This document shows positions 1 to 6,369 of a stretch of DNA of 7,508 nt, in pieces. This DNA is from Candidatus Kuenenia stuttgartensis. Lineage in GTDB: Bacteria > Planctomycetota > Planctomycetia > Isosphaerales > Isosphaeraceae. How positions within the stretch are numbered: position 1 is the first letter of the stretch; the number at the start of each line of letters is the position of its first letter. The stretch covers positions 1 to 7,508 of the forward strand of contig CAMBZY010000153.1 of assembly GCA_945872325.1 (NCBI GenBank). The letters are read 5' to 3'. The notes beneath the pieces are model-generated. The model saw only the letters and a program-made list of their open reading frames with translations. It had not been told where the DNA came from and did not search any database. Both the position numbers and the translations under genes were made by a program.

Positions 1-698
1 GCCAGCATCGCTTTGAATTGTGGAGAAGCTGGTTTTTGAGCGAGATCAGCCTGATTAAGCCCGAAGTTTGCGAGCGTTTCGGAGGGGATATAGACGCGAT
101 TTTTTTCGAGGTCGCGAGCCACATCCTGCCAGAAATTTGCCAGCTGGAGTGCGGTACAGATGTCGTTAGACAGGATCAGATTTTCAGGTGTTGCAGTATA
201 AAAAAGCCTCAGGACAAGTTCGCCGACCGGATTTGCAGAACGTTCGCAATAATCCACAAGTTGTTCTATGGTCTTGTAATGCGTCACAACTTGATCTTGC
301 TGGAAGGCAGAGACAAGGTCTTGAAACGGCTTGATTGGGATCTGGAATTGTTCCACAACAGGCTTAAGGGCGATAAAAACCGGATGGGCAGGGGGGGCAG
401 GAGGATTTATCTGATAGATCGATTCGAGTTGCTGGAGCCACCAATCGAGGAGTTTGCTGGACGTTTCGGTGCTGCCCGTTTCGTCGCCGAGGTCGTCGGC
501 CCATCGGCAATATCCATAAATCGCTTCAAATGCAGGCCTTAATGCGGGTGGAGTGAAGACTCCGACTACGACAAAGTTTTCGTAGTTTGAGCGGGAAAGT
601 CGCTTGCAGTAGGCCTGTGATTCTTGGAGGGTAGGTGGATTAGGGCGAGTGGCGAGGGCTTCTGGGCCCCAGTCGTTCAGTTCCTGGGCAAGGTTCAT
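1..698 (-). CDS. hpnC: Squalene synthase HpnC (hydroxysqualene synthase), 3'-truncated by window edge
   Basis: This reading frame is open to the left edge; 232 residues are visible of a family usually about 280-300 long. It is an all-alpha trans-isoprenyl diphosphate synthase of the squalene/phytoene synthase family. The first Asp-rich motif is ADDLGDE (residues 67-73, preceded by YGYCRW) and the second is NFWQDVARD (188-196), followed by a basic N-R-V-Y-I-P stretch. ADDLGDE together with NFWQDV points to HpnC rather than HpnD, which usually reads N-I-x-R-D-V. In the known HpnCDE route HpnD makes presqualene diphosphate from two farnesyl diphosphates, HpnC converts it to hydroxysqualene, and HpnE reduces that to squalene for hopanoids, sterols or C30 carotenoids. 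The start is ATG at 698; an AGGA lies 12 nt upstream (711-714), and no nearer in-frame start lies upstream. hpnD and hpnE may follow off the left edge (inference). The subclass call rests on motifs read by eye. Confidence 0.88.
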   Translation of the reverse strand, partial: MNLAQELNDWGPEALATRPNPPTLQESQAYCKRLSRSNYENFVVVGVFTPPALRPAFEAIYGYCRWADDLGDETGSTETSSKLLDWWLQQLESIYQINPPAPPAHPVFIALKPVVEQFQIPIKPFQDLVSAFQQDQVVTHYKTIEQLVDYCERSANPVGELVLRLFYTATPENLILSNDICTALQLANFWQDVARDLEKNRVYIPSETLANFGLNQADLAQKPASPQFKAML

Positions 699-944
699 CG
701 CTTTTTTTGATCCTGAAGGGGAGGCGATTTTTAAGATCTTTTCACGATCATGAAATCGAGAGTGGAACCGATCGCTTGCGTTGGTTCATCCATTGTGCCA
801 CAATCTGACTCGATGGGAAGAGCTTGTCGGCTGATGGATAGTCGTCAGGCGGATTTCCTTCATCCACAAATGCGACGTTCCCCGCCCATTTGCAGCTTGA
901 TCTCACCCCAAAAACATTCCTTGAGAACGCCGCACAACCATTCT

Positions 945-948
945 GGAG
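945..948 (+). promoter_or_regulatory. Ribosome binding site of the DUF1080 gene
   Basis: A GGAG lies 8 nt before the ATG at 957. It decides the start: the frame is open back to an ATG at 750, but the residues before 957 look non-coding, and the signal peptide begins exactly at 957. Confidence 0.75.
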
Positions 949-956
949 TAGCGACC

Positions 957-1589
957 ATGTCCGTTTTGAATCGTCGGTCCACATTAAAGGCTTTGATGGC
1001 AGGCCTGTTGGCAGCTAAGTCGTTGCCAGTGCATGCCGCTGAAGAAGGTTTCACTTCTTTGTTTGATGGCAAAGATTTGACCGGTTGGGTCAAGCCTGCG
1101 AGCGAAGATTGCAGCTTTTCAGTCGAAGATGGGGCGATCGTGGGCCGGACCAATGGAAAGCTCAAGAAGAATGAGTTTCTTTGTACGCCCAAAGCCTATG
1201 GCGATTTCGTTCTGAAGGCGAAGGTCAAACTTCGTAACGGCAACAGCGGTATCCAGTTCCGTAGCGCACGTGCCGACGATGGAGCCGTTGCTGGCCCTCA
1301 GGCTGACGTGGCCGACGGCTACTGGGGCCTTCTGTACGAAGAACGTCGCCGCGGGATTCTGGAACGATATCCAAAGGAAGAGGCTGAAAAGCTGATCAAG
1401 AATGGCGACTGGAATGAATTCCGGATCGAAGCCAAGGGCAAACATGTTCGGATTTTCATCAACGGCACGAAGGTGATCGACCGCAAGGACGAAGCCTTTG
1501 AAGCCAAGGGCATCATCGCCCTTCAGGTGCACGTAGGACCTGCCATGGAAGTGAGTTATAAAGATATCGAGATCAAGGAAACGAACTGA
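957..1589 (+). CDS. Tat-exported DUF1080 / 3-keto-disaccharide hydrolase domain protein
   Basis: The protein has 210 residues. Residues 1-28 are an export signal with a twin-arginine motif (NRRSTLK, 5-11), a hydrophobic core (ALMAGLLAA) and a cleavage region ending V-H-A-A, so Tat export to the periplasm is likely. The rest is a single DUF1080 domain (PF06439, concanavalin-like beta-sandwich). It shows the hallmark opening FTSLFDGKDLTGW (32-44), the core NSGIQFRS (96-103), GPQADV (113-118), GYWGLLYEE (121-129), and the closing strands WNEFRIEAKG, IFINGTKV and a G-x-IALQVHVGP segment. The family is greatly expanded in planctomycetes, and some members hydrolyse 3-keto-glycosides; the substrate here cannot be inferred. 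The gene is apparently monocistronic: it is divergent from hpnC and ends in an intrinsic terminator 16 nt after the stop. Length is normal for a single-domain member. Confidence 0.92.
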   Translation: MSVLNRRSTLKALMAGLLAAKSLPVHAAEEGFTSLFDGKDLTGWVKPASEDCSFSVEDGAIVGRTNGKLKKNEFLCTPKAYGDFVLKAKVKLRNGNSGIQFRSARADDGAVAGPQADVADGYWGLLYEERRRGILERYPKEEAEKLIKNGDWNEFRIEAKGKHVRIFINGTKVIDRKDEAFEAKGIIALQVHVGPAMEVSYKDIEIKETN

Positions 1590-1604
1590 GTTTCAGTCGG
1601 ATTG

Positions 1605-1650
1605 ATCGCATCAGAGGGGCAGGTTCTGAACTGTCCCTCTGCGATTTTTT
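1605..1650 (+). terminator. Rho-independent terminator of the DUF1080 gene
   Basis: The left arm 1605-1622 pairs with the right arm 1631-1645 (reading ATCGCA + GAGGG + CAG), with a 3-nt bulge (1611-1613), one G-U pair and an 8-nt loop. A run of six T follows (1645-1650). The orientation fits the plus-strand gene ending at 1589. On the opposite strand no T-run follows the hairpin, so it should not terminate the convergent gene efficiently. Confidence 0.85.
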
Positions 1651-1658
1651 GAGAGTGA

Positions 1659-2150
1659 TCAGTCGTCGCTCCCACCCTCAATGTTCTTTGATTTGACCAT
1701 TGTTTTTGTGGTGCCCTGCTGAACGATCTGGCCCTTTTGATTGACCACGGTTTTCGTCCAGGTCACGATTCCCCGACGGCCTCTGGAACGTGGTTCGAGG
1801 GCCATCACGGTGTTGCGGACATGAATCGTATCGCCAAAGAAGACGGGCTTGACGAACTCCCAGTTCTCGATCGACAGGAACGCAACTGTGTTGGTCTTAG
1901 GGGCTTGGATCCCCAAACCGCTGGCGATCGAGAGGACGAGCAATCCGTGGGCGATTGGTTGCCTGAAAGGCCCGTCGACCGAATGGACGTGATCCATATG
2001 AATCGGGTTGAAATCGCCTGAAACACCGGCGAATAGAGTGACTTCAGCCTGAGTGATCGTGCGAGCGGCGGACTCGAACACGTCTCCGATCTGAAGCTCG
2101 TCAAAACCGATCCAGGAATCCGAGTATCTTTTTATGCTCTGGTCGCTCAT
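1659..2150 (-). CDS. MaoC-like dehydratase (hotdog fold, R-specific enoyl-CoA hydratase type)
   Basis: The protein has 163 residues and no signal peptide, so it should be cytoplasmic. It is a single MaoC-like hotdog domain (PF01575). The hydratase-2 motif is intact: VSGDFNPIHMD (43-53), with the catalytic-type pair Asp46 and His51 spaced D-x4-H as in PhaJ. The hotdog helix segment PIAHGLL (65-71) and the FVKPVFFGDTI strand-turn (99-109) are also present. Family members hydrate trans-2-enoyl-CoA to (R)-3-hydroxyacyl-CoA or perform related acyl-CoA/ACP steps; the chain-length preference is unknown. The start at 2150 is chosen because homology begins soon after it. An in-frame ATG at 2183 and one at 2279 would add residues without family resemblance. 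The Shine-Dalgarno is weak. The gene converges on the DUF1080 gene; the last residues (GGSDD) end 8 nt past the terminator of its neighbour. Confidence 0.9.
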   Translation of the reverse strand: MSDQSIKRYSDSWIGFDELQIGDVFESAARTITQAEVTLFAGVSGDFNPIHMDHVHSVDGPFRQPIAHGLLVLSIASGLGIQAPKTNTVAFLSIENWEFVKPVFFGDTIHVRNTVMALEPRSRGRRGIVTWTKTVVNQKGQIVQQGTTKTMVKSKNIEGGSDD

Positions 2151-2190
2151 TATTCGGCCCAATCGACTTACAGCCAAACGCATTTTTTGA

Positions 2191-2209
2191 ACCGGGTGAC
2201 AAGCCCGGT
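2191..2209 (-). other. Small hairpin in the leader of the MaoC gene
   Basis: A perfect inverted repeat ACCGGG / CCCGGT with a 7-nt spacer lies 41 bp upstream of the chosen MaoC start, within the predicted leader. On the minus strand it is followed by A residues, so it is not a terminator. A role in mRNA stability or translation is possible but unproven. Confidence 0.35.
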
Positions 2210-2244
2210 GTGCAATATGGCTTGAGATCCATACCAAAGCACAG

Positions 2245-2273
2245 ATTTTGCCGCCATCTTCCGATTGCGTCAA
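2245..2273 (-). promoter_or_regulatory. Candidate sigma70-type promoter for the MaoC gene
   Basis: On the minus strand, TTGACG (2273-2268, 5 of 6 to the -35 consensus) is separated by exactly 17 nt from CAAAAT (2250-2245, 4 of 6 to the -10 consensus). Transcription would begin near 2238, giving a leader of about 90 nt that contains the hairpin at 2191-2209. The call is by consensus and spacing only. Confidence 0.35.
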
Positions 2274-2473
2274 GTGCATGTTTCATGATCGATGCACAAA
2301 TGGGTTTGTCTACAATTTTTCACACCCAGGATTTCCCTCCTCTTTTGAACAATCGAATGCACGTATCACTTTATTTCTGACAAATCTGAACCGAATCAGG
2401 GTAAATCCATTCCGATACCGCTGTTGTTTATGCGGCACGATCAAAAACACGAACAATTGATCTGTTCATTTTA

Positions 2474-2486
2474 GATTTCGGAAATC
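2474..2486. promoter_or_regulatory. 13-bp palindrome upstream of the small-gene pair (possible operator)
   Basis: GATTTC and GAAATC are perfect 6-bp arms around a single G, centred about 53 bp before the ATG at 2533. The position suits a regulator site, but no regulator is encoded nearby and no second copy was found in the window. Confidence 0.2.
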
Positions 2487-2532
2487 GAGAAGAGTGATTA
2501 TCTGACCCTTGACTCTGATTTTGGGGCCTGAT

Positions 2533-2754
2533 ATGGTTGAGTATGAACGTAGGGAAAACGAGATTAAATCTCATCTCCTGTCAGGACTTTATCCGGAAAA
2601 GTACGGCCAGAAATTTGTGTTCAGCCCACGATGGGTTGATCGAGTTCATCAGTTGTCTGCGCGGCTGACCCAGGGATTCAGGGCAGGCTGGAGCGACAGA
2701 AGGGATGAGCGGGAATGGATCCGATTTATGACGCCAGTGACCCAGTCACCGTGA
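2533..2754 (+). CDS. Small basic protein of unknown function
   Basis: The predicted protein has 73 residues. I do not recognise it. It has no signal peptide or membrane segment and is rich in Arg, Glu and Trp/Tyr, with helix-like stretches around residues 33-49 (SPRWVDRVHQ...) and 54-65. The ATG at 2533 is preceded by GGGG 6 nt upstream; a TTG at 2509 would add 8 residues. Its last 40 bp overlap the start of the BON gene in another frame, which suggests translational coupling if both are real. Codon usage is plausible but the ORF is short, so chance cannot be excluded. Confidence 0.45.
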   Translation: MVEYERRENEIKSHLLSGLYPEKYGQKFVFSPRWVDRVHQLSARLTQGFRAGWSDRRDEREWIRFMTPVTQSP

Positions 2755-2948
2755 CCGATGTTGTCGAGCGAATCGAGCAGGCCGCTTTTGGCCGGATTCG
2801 CGAGCTAAAAGTTTGCCATGATCGTGGCCAACTTGTTTTGGAAGGCTTTGCCCGATGCTTCCACGATAAACAAAGGGCCCAGGAAGCCGCATTTAGCGCT
2901 ACCAACGCTGTCGGCCCAATCGCCAATCGAATCAAGGTCTTGTTTTGA
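2715..2948 (+). CDS. Small BON-domain-like protein
   Basis: The protein has 77 residues and is almost entirely one BON (OsmY/nodulation) module (PF04972): helix VTVTDVVERIEQAAF (11-25), strand LKVCHDRGQLVLEG (31-44), then a helix containing DKQRAQEAAF (51-60), and a final strand ending ANRIKVLF (70-77). The pattern G-x-L-V-L-x-G ... K-x-x-A-Q-E-A ... N-R-I-x-V is that of the short stand-alone BON proteins common in planctomycetes. BON domains are thought to bind phospholipid or envelope surfaces, but this one has no signal peptide, so location and role are unclear. The start at 2715 is forced: an in-frame TGA lies at 2706-2708. It overlaps the upstream small ORF and converges, 24 bp away, with the NPCBM gene; no terminator is visible in that gap. 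Confidence 0.72.
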   Translation: MDPIYDASDPVTVTDVVERIEQAAFGRIRELKVCHDRGQLVLEGFARCFHDKQRAQEAAFSATNAVGPIANRIKVLF

Positions 2949-2972
2949 CGGGGCGGTGGATCTGGAAAACGA

Positions 2973-4277
2973 TCACTTCAGGGTTGGCTCGCACCAGTCA
3001 ACCCAGTCTCGAATTCCACCACCTTCGCCAAATTCACTTCTAAGAATCAATAGTTTGGCTTGATTCAAGTTGAGCTGGATCCTCCGAGGAGGTTCACCAG
3101 CCTTCATCGGCCCACTGTCGTAAACGGTCTTGCCGTCGATCAAAATCATGGCTTGTGATTGGCCCATTGGCCCGGCGGACGTGTCGACCCCCACCCAGGC
3201 AGTGAACTGTTTTTCCGTGCCGTTGAGTCGATAAGCCATCAGGGTCCGCGACTGAGTACCCACTCCACGGTCAAAATAACGGCTTCCGAGATTTAAAGAT
3301 CCACCCTGAACATTTGTTCCAAACTTGGGTGCAGTTGTTAACCCGACATAATCTACCGATTGAATGGCATCAGCTGGACGATTTTGAAGGTCAATCTGGC
3401 CAGGATCGATCACACGAATCCTCTGAATCTTTGAGATCGGGATTTGCCAGACGGCTCCCCAGCGAGTGGTGAACATGAGAATTTTTTCATTCTCAACGGC
3501 TTCCAGATTCAAACCTGTACCGGAAAGCCTGGATCCATCGCTCAGGTGGATTTCCCAAAGTCGTTGTGTGGACTTAGGATATGTTGAAGATTTAGGATCG
3601 ATTCCGACCCCTATGATTTCAGCTCGCTTCAGTTTCGCTGGCTTGGTTGCCCCTGAAGGCTGAATTTGAAGGGTTTCTCCATCAAGTTCGACGACAGTTC
3701 CCTGAAGTTGGTCGCCATTGGACAAGACCACGAAATCGCCTGGCTTTAATGCGCCTTTCCGGAGTTTTGTCATTAACCTGAGAAATTCCGAACCTTGTCT
3801 GGGTGGCTGAAAAATGGCTCCCGACCATAAGGCTGATGGGAGATTCAGGACACCGAGTGAGGCTGACTGAATCGCCAGCCCTTTCTCCAAAAGGGCCACG
3901 CTTTCGCCTCTCAACCTGTCTCCATCAGGCAGCAGGATCATTGGGCCAAATGCAGAATCCGTGAGTGGGTCCGCTGCTGGATCGCTACTGCGGCGAATCT
4001 CTTCGACTTTCGACCAGTCGAGGGCGATGTTTTTTTGATCTTTGGAGGGTCTCCATTCGACGCTCTCAGAGTTGAGTTTCGCCAATGAACCACCTGTCGA
4101 TTTGCCTGTTATGTCGCTGTAAATCCATTCGCCAGAATCAGTTGCAGGATTGACTGATGGTTGCTGGGCAAGTGTGGTTGTCGCCAGTAACAGGCAGACG
4201 ATTCCTGAGATCTGAGCGGTATGCAATTGCGGAACCATCCGTGTGAATTTCGACAACATGGGGCAAATGACCATCAT
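2973..4277 (-). CDS. Secreted NPCBM-domain protein with N-terminal beta modules
   Basis: The protein has 434 residues. Residues 1-38 form a signal peptide (basic N-terminus, hydrophobic ISGIVCLLLATTTLA, then QQP). Residues 111-290 contain three related beta-rich modules marked by PDGDRLRG (117-124), SNGDQLQG (186-193) and SDGSRLSG (246-253), each followed by a strand such as LAIQSASLG or LQIQPSG and, in the first and third, a closing LP/IP-x-I strand. A weaker related stretch lies at 60-95. Residues about 303-432 are an NPCBM domain (PF08305), with GVGTQSRTLMAYRL (338-351), FTAWVGVD (358-365), ILIDGKTVYDSGP (378-390) and the ending DWVDWCEP. NPCBM modules are putative carbohydrate-binding folds, so surface glycan or polysaccharide binding is inferred. 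Its ATG overlaps the TGA of the toroid gene upstream (4274-4277). It is the last visible gene of the operon. The ATG at 4259 is an alternative start. Confidence 0.88.
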   Translation of the reverse strand: MMVICPMLSKFTRMVPQLHTAQISGIVCLLLATTTLAQQPSVNPATDSGEWIYSDITGKSTGGSLAKLNSESVEWRPSKDQKNIALDWSKVEEIRRSSDPAADPLTDSAFGPMILLPDGDRLRGESVALLEKGLAIQSASLGVLNLPSALWSGAIFQPPRQGSEFLRLMTKLRKGALKPGDFVVLSNGDQLQGTVVELDGETLQIQPSGATKPAKLKRAEIIGVGIDPKSSTYPKSTQRLWEIHLSDGSRLSGTGLNLEAVENEKILMFTTRWGAVWQIPISKIQRIRVIDPGQIDLQNRPADAIQSVDYVGLTTAPKFGTNVQGGSLNLGSRYFDRGVGTQSRTLMAYRLNGTEKQFTAWVGVDTSAGPMGQSQAMILIDGKTVYDSGPMKAGEPPRRIQLNLNQAKLLILRSEFGEGGGIRDWVDWCEPTLK

Positions 4278-5407
4278 CGCTGGAAGATTGGCAGGAAGTT
4301 GTTGGGAACTTGCAGAACAATGGCTGCCATGGCGGTTCCGTACTCGTTACAGACATGATCCGACCAGAATCCCTGACCGTTCTGCTTTGTGATAAGTTCA
4401 TCACGCACAGCAGGATACCACTGATTCCAGTCGGCTCCGCCGCGTAGCCACATGGCTTGGGCCGCATAGTATTGGCCATAGAAATAATGGCTGTAACGCT
4501 GGTTGTTCGCAGCTTGGCCGGAGGGGATGAACTGCTTCAGATACTTGATGCCTTCTTCAATCTCTTTGGAGTCGTAAATTCCGGCTGACTGAAGGGCTAC
4601 GACACCAGCGGCCGATCGCGGAAACTGGCTGGCACCCTGCTGGGTCATGTAGCGAAAGCCACCATCTGGATTCTGGCATTCCCTGACGTACTTGATGCAC
4701 TTTTCAACAGTTCCTTTAGGAACATAAATTCCGGCGTTCCGAGCGGCTCTGAGGGCATTGATCTGGCAGATGGTCACCGATGTATCGGCATCGCGAGGCT
4801 GGGGCTGATACCTCCAGCCACCTTCCGCGTTCTGACAATCGACAATCAAACGCACCGCTTTTTCGACTTTTTCGCGGATATCAGCCCGGCGTGTCATCCC
4901 ATAACATTCAGCCAGAAATAGGGTTGCGAATCCGTGGGAATACATCGGTCCATGGGTGGATTCACCTCGCACGGCGATGAAACCGCCGGGCTGGACGTTT
5001 TCCATGATGAAGCTCAGGGCCCGTTCGATGGGAACGCCGTAAGGGCCTCGGCCGGGAGATGACCCGTTTGCCATAAAGGCAAGGCCAGCAAGGCTTGTCA
5101 CAGCCAGATTCCCACGATAAGTGCCCGATCCGAACGCTCCATCGGGAGTCTGCTGCTTGACCAGCCAGTCAAGGCCCTGCTTGACTGAACGCTCGACTGC
5201 CGGTGTGACCATTTCGGCGGCACCCTCAGGCACGTCTCCACGTTTGCCGTCCTTGAAGGTTCCAGCCTCTTTGTCCACTTTGGGAGCATTCGCAGCAGGT
5301 TTCGCTGAGGCGGCCGCCTTGGTTTCAGCTTTTTCCTGAGCGACGATGGGAGCAGTAGCCAGAGCCGCAATCAAGGCCGTCATCAGGCTTTTTTTAAGTT
5401 CGATCAT
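4274..5407 (-). CDS. Secreted alpha/alpha-toroid protein (prenyltransferase/squalene oxidase repeat)
   Basis: The protein has 377 residues. A signal peptide spans 1-23 (MIELKK, hydrophobic TALIAALATAPIVA), followed by an Ala/Lys-rich linker to about residue 60. Residues 66-370 form a terpenoid-cyclase/prenyltransferase-type alpha/alpha toroid, shown by four QW-like repeat ends: QQTPDGAF (85-92), CQNAEGGW (191-198), CQNPDGGF (244-251) and KQNGQGFW (341-348). At the site of the squalene-hopene cyclase DxDD motif it has DADTS (206-210), so the third Asp is Thr. At about 377 residues it is also far shorter than real cyclases (over 600). It is therefore more likely a binding or scaffold protein than a cyclase; this is inference. 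Six Cys (168, 191, 214, 237, 244, 353) include two at equivalent repeat positions. The C-terminus (YGTAMA ... LPIFQR) resembles, from memory, other planctomycete secreted toroid proteins. It is coupled by ATGA overlaps to both neighbours. Confidence 0.9.
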   Translation of the reverse strand: MIELKKSLMTALIAALATAPIVAQEKAETKAAASAKPAANAPKVDKEAGTFKDGKRGDVPEGAAEMVTPAVERSVKQGLDWLVKQQTPDGAFGSGTYRGNLAVTSLAGLAFMANGSSPGRGPYGVPIERALSFIMENVQPGGFIAVRGESTHGPMYSHGFATLFLAECYGMTRRADIREKVEKAVRLIVDCQNAEGGWRYQPQPRDADTSVTICQINALRAARNAGIYVPKGTVEKCIKYVRECQNPDGGFRYMTQQGASQFPRSAAGVVALQSAGIYDSKEIEEGIKYLKQFIPSGQAANNQRYSHYFYGQYYAAQAMWLRGGADWNQWYPAVRDELITKQNGQGFWSDHVCNEYGTAMAAIVLQVPNNFLPIFQR

Positions 5408-6369
5408 GGCTTTGCGCTCCGTGCCAGACTTTTTTTCGAGACCGAAAGGTAGTACCTGCGTACCAGTTCTTCTCTGGCAGGTAAAGACTCCTCGCGAAAG
5501 ACGTTACGCATCACGTCGCGAAGCTCTGGGGGCAGGTGGCCCCAAACATCTTTACCATCGAGTCGGCTCTTGCCTGCTGGTTTCATCGGAGTCTGAGGGC
5601 CAGTCCCCTGAGCCTGAGCGCCGGGCTGTTCGCCTGGCTCTTGATTTTGAGCCATTTCCTGGCCTTGCTGCTGGCCCTTACGGCGTTGTTTCTGCTGCTG
5701 TTGCTGTTGAGACATCTTTCGCATCTGTTCGATGATCTGATCCATCGAATCGACGATTTCTTTCTGACGGCTGCGTGTGTCCTGACCGGTGTCGGGCTGG
5801 GACAGCCGCTTCTCTACATCACGCATCTTCTCAACCAATTGCTTCATCTTCGGGTTTGAAGGGTCGCCTCCCTCACCACCTGGACCAGGCTGACCTTCGC
5901 CACCACCGCCTTGCTGATCCTGATTTTTATCTTTGCGTTTCCGGCCCAGAATTTCTTCAAGTCTCTGATCCAACTCCGCATCGGGCTTGGTTTTGAGCTG
6001 GCTGATCCCACCGCTGGGCGGCTTGGGAAGTGTCGATTTTGGCTGCTCAGGCGTTTCGGATTTGCCCTTGGGCATATCGCCAGCACCTGGCTTGGGCTCA
6101 CCTTTGGGCAGGGGCTTATCGTTCGAGCCTCCGCCGAGCTTTTTCAGGAGGTCATCAAGGCCTGAGTCTTCTTTTCCAAGATCCGCCGTCTTCTCCGATT
6201 TCCCGGAGGCTGGCTTGTCGGCGGGCGACGCTTTTTTCTCGACATCTCGCAGGAGTTTGTCCAGGGCATCATCCTGAGCCTGAACTCCTGATAATAAGCC
6301 TATGCTCATCGTTATAAGGGTAGCCAATGATCCAACTCGAAACAGGTTTCCAGTATTCATTGGGATCAA
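5404..6369 (-). CDS. Secreted low-complexity protein with C-terminal WGHLPPELR motif
   Basis: The protein has 321 residues. A signal peptide spans about 1-31 (hydrophobic SLATLITMSIGLLSG, cleavage near VQAQ). The middle (33-265) is highly charged and rich in Gln, Gly, Pro and Lys, so largely disordered. It contains short acidic-leucine elements ALDKLLRDVEKK (35-46), GLDDLLKKLGG (70-80) and ELDQRLEEILGRK (132-144), a predicted coiled coil at about 172-222 and a Gln run (221-226). The only compact part is the C-terminus (270-311): DGKDVWGHLPPELRDVM, then REELVRRYYLSVSK-like helix residues. I recall WGHLPP-type ends in secreted planctomycete proteins next to coiled-coil and von Willebrand genes, but know no function for it. 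The ATG overlaps the TGA of the coiled-coil gene (6366-6369); the ATG at 6360 is an alternative start. A structural or adaptor role in an envelope complex is inferred. Confidence 0.85.
   Translation of the reverse strand: MIPMNTGNLFRVGSLATLITMSIGLLSGVQAQDDALDKLLRDVEKKASPADKPASGKSEKTADLGKEDSGLDDLLKKLGGGSNDKPLPKGEPKPGAGDMPKGKSETPEQPKSTLPKPPSGGISQLKTKPDAELDQRLEEILGRKRKDKNQDQQGGGGEGQPGPGGEGGDPSNPKMKQLVEKMRDVEKRLSQPDTGQDTRSRQKEIVDSMDQIIEQMRKMSQQQQQQKQRRKGQQQGQEMAQNQEPGEQPGAQAQGTGPQTPMKPAGKSRLDGKDVWGHLPPELRDVMRNVFREESLPAREELVRRYYLSVSKKSLARSAKP
5692..5709 (-). repeat. Gln codon run (six CAA/CAG)
   Basis: Six consecutive Gln codons, mixing CAA and CAG, lie inside the WGHLPP-motif gene. The mixed codons argue for selection on the protein rather than simple replication slippage. 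Confidence 0.8.

Larger units (their letters stand above)
2151..2532. other. Intergenic region between MaoC gene and small-gene pair
   Basis: About 380 bp without a convincing gene, visibly richer in A+T than its flanks. It holds the divergent start regions of the MaoC gene (minus) and the small ORF pair (plus). It contains a 6-bp-arm hairpin (2191-2209), a candidate minus-strand promoter (2245-2273), a short inverted repeat ACAAA/TTTGT (2296-2309) and a 13-bp palindrome (2474-2486). A 70-codon plus frame at 2248-2460 resembles no family and looks like chance. Confidence 0.6.

Noticed and set aside
18..542. 174-codon plus-strand frame
   Set aside because: It is antisense to hpnC, whose motifs on the minus strand are unambiguous; the plus translation resembles nothing.
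740..755. Inverted repeat TTTCA/TGAAA between hpnC and the DUF1080 gene
   Set aside because: Arms of only 5 bp with a 6-nt spacer; expected by chance, and no promoter elements align with it.
750..956. N-terminal extension of the DUF1080 frame
   Set aside because: The Tat signal peptide and the ribosome binding site place the start at 957; the 69 upstream codons have no protein-like character.
2151..2279. N-terminal extension of the MaoC frame to an ATG at 2279
   Set aside because: It would run through the leader hairpin and add residues with no MaoC similarity; part of the candidate promoter lies inside it.
2248..2460. 70-codon plus-strand frame with several Cys
   Set aside because: No ribosome binding site, no recognisable family, and it overlaps the divergent promoter region.
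4274..5407. True squalene-hopene cyclase
   Set aside because: The protein has a signal peptide, is about half the needed length and lacks the full DxDD motif.
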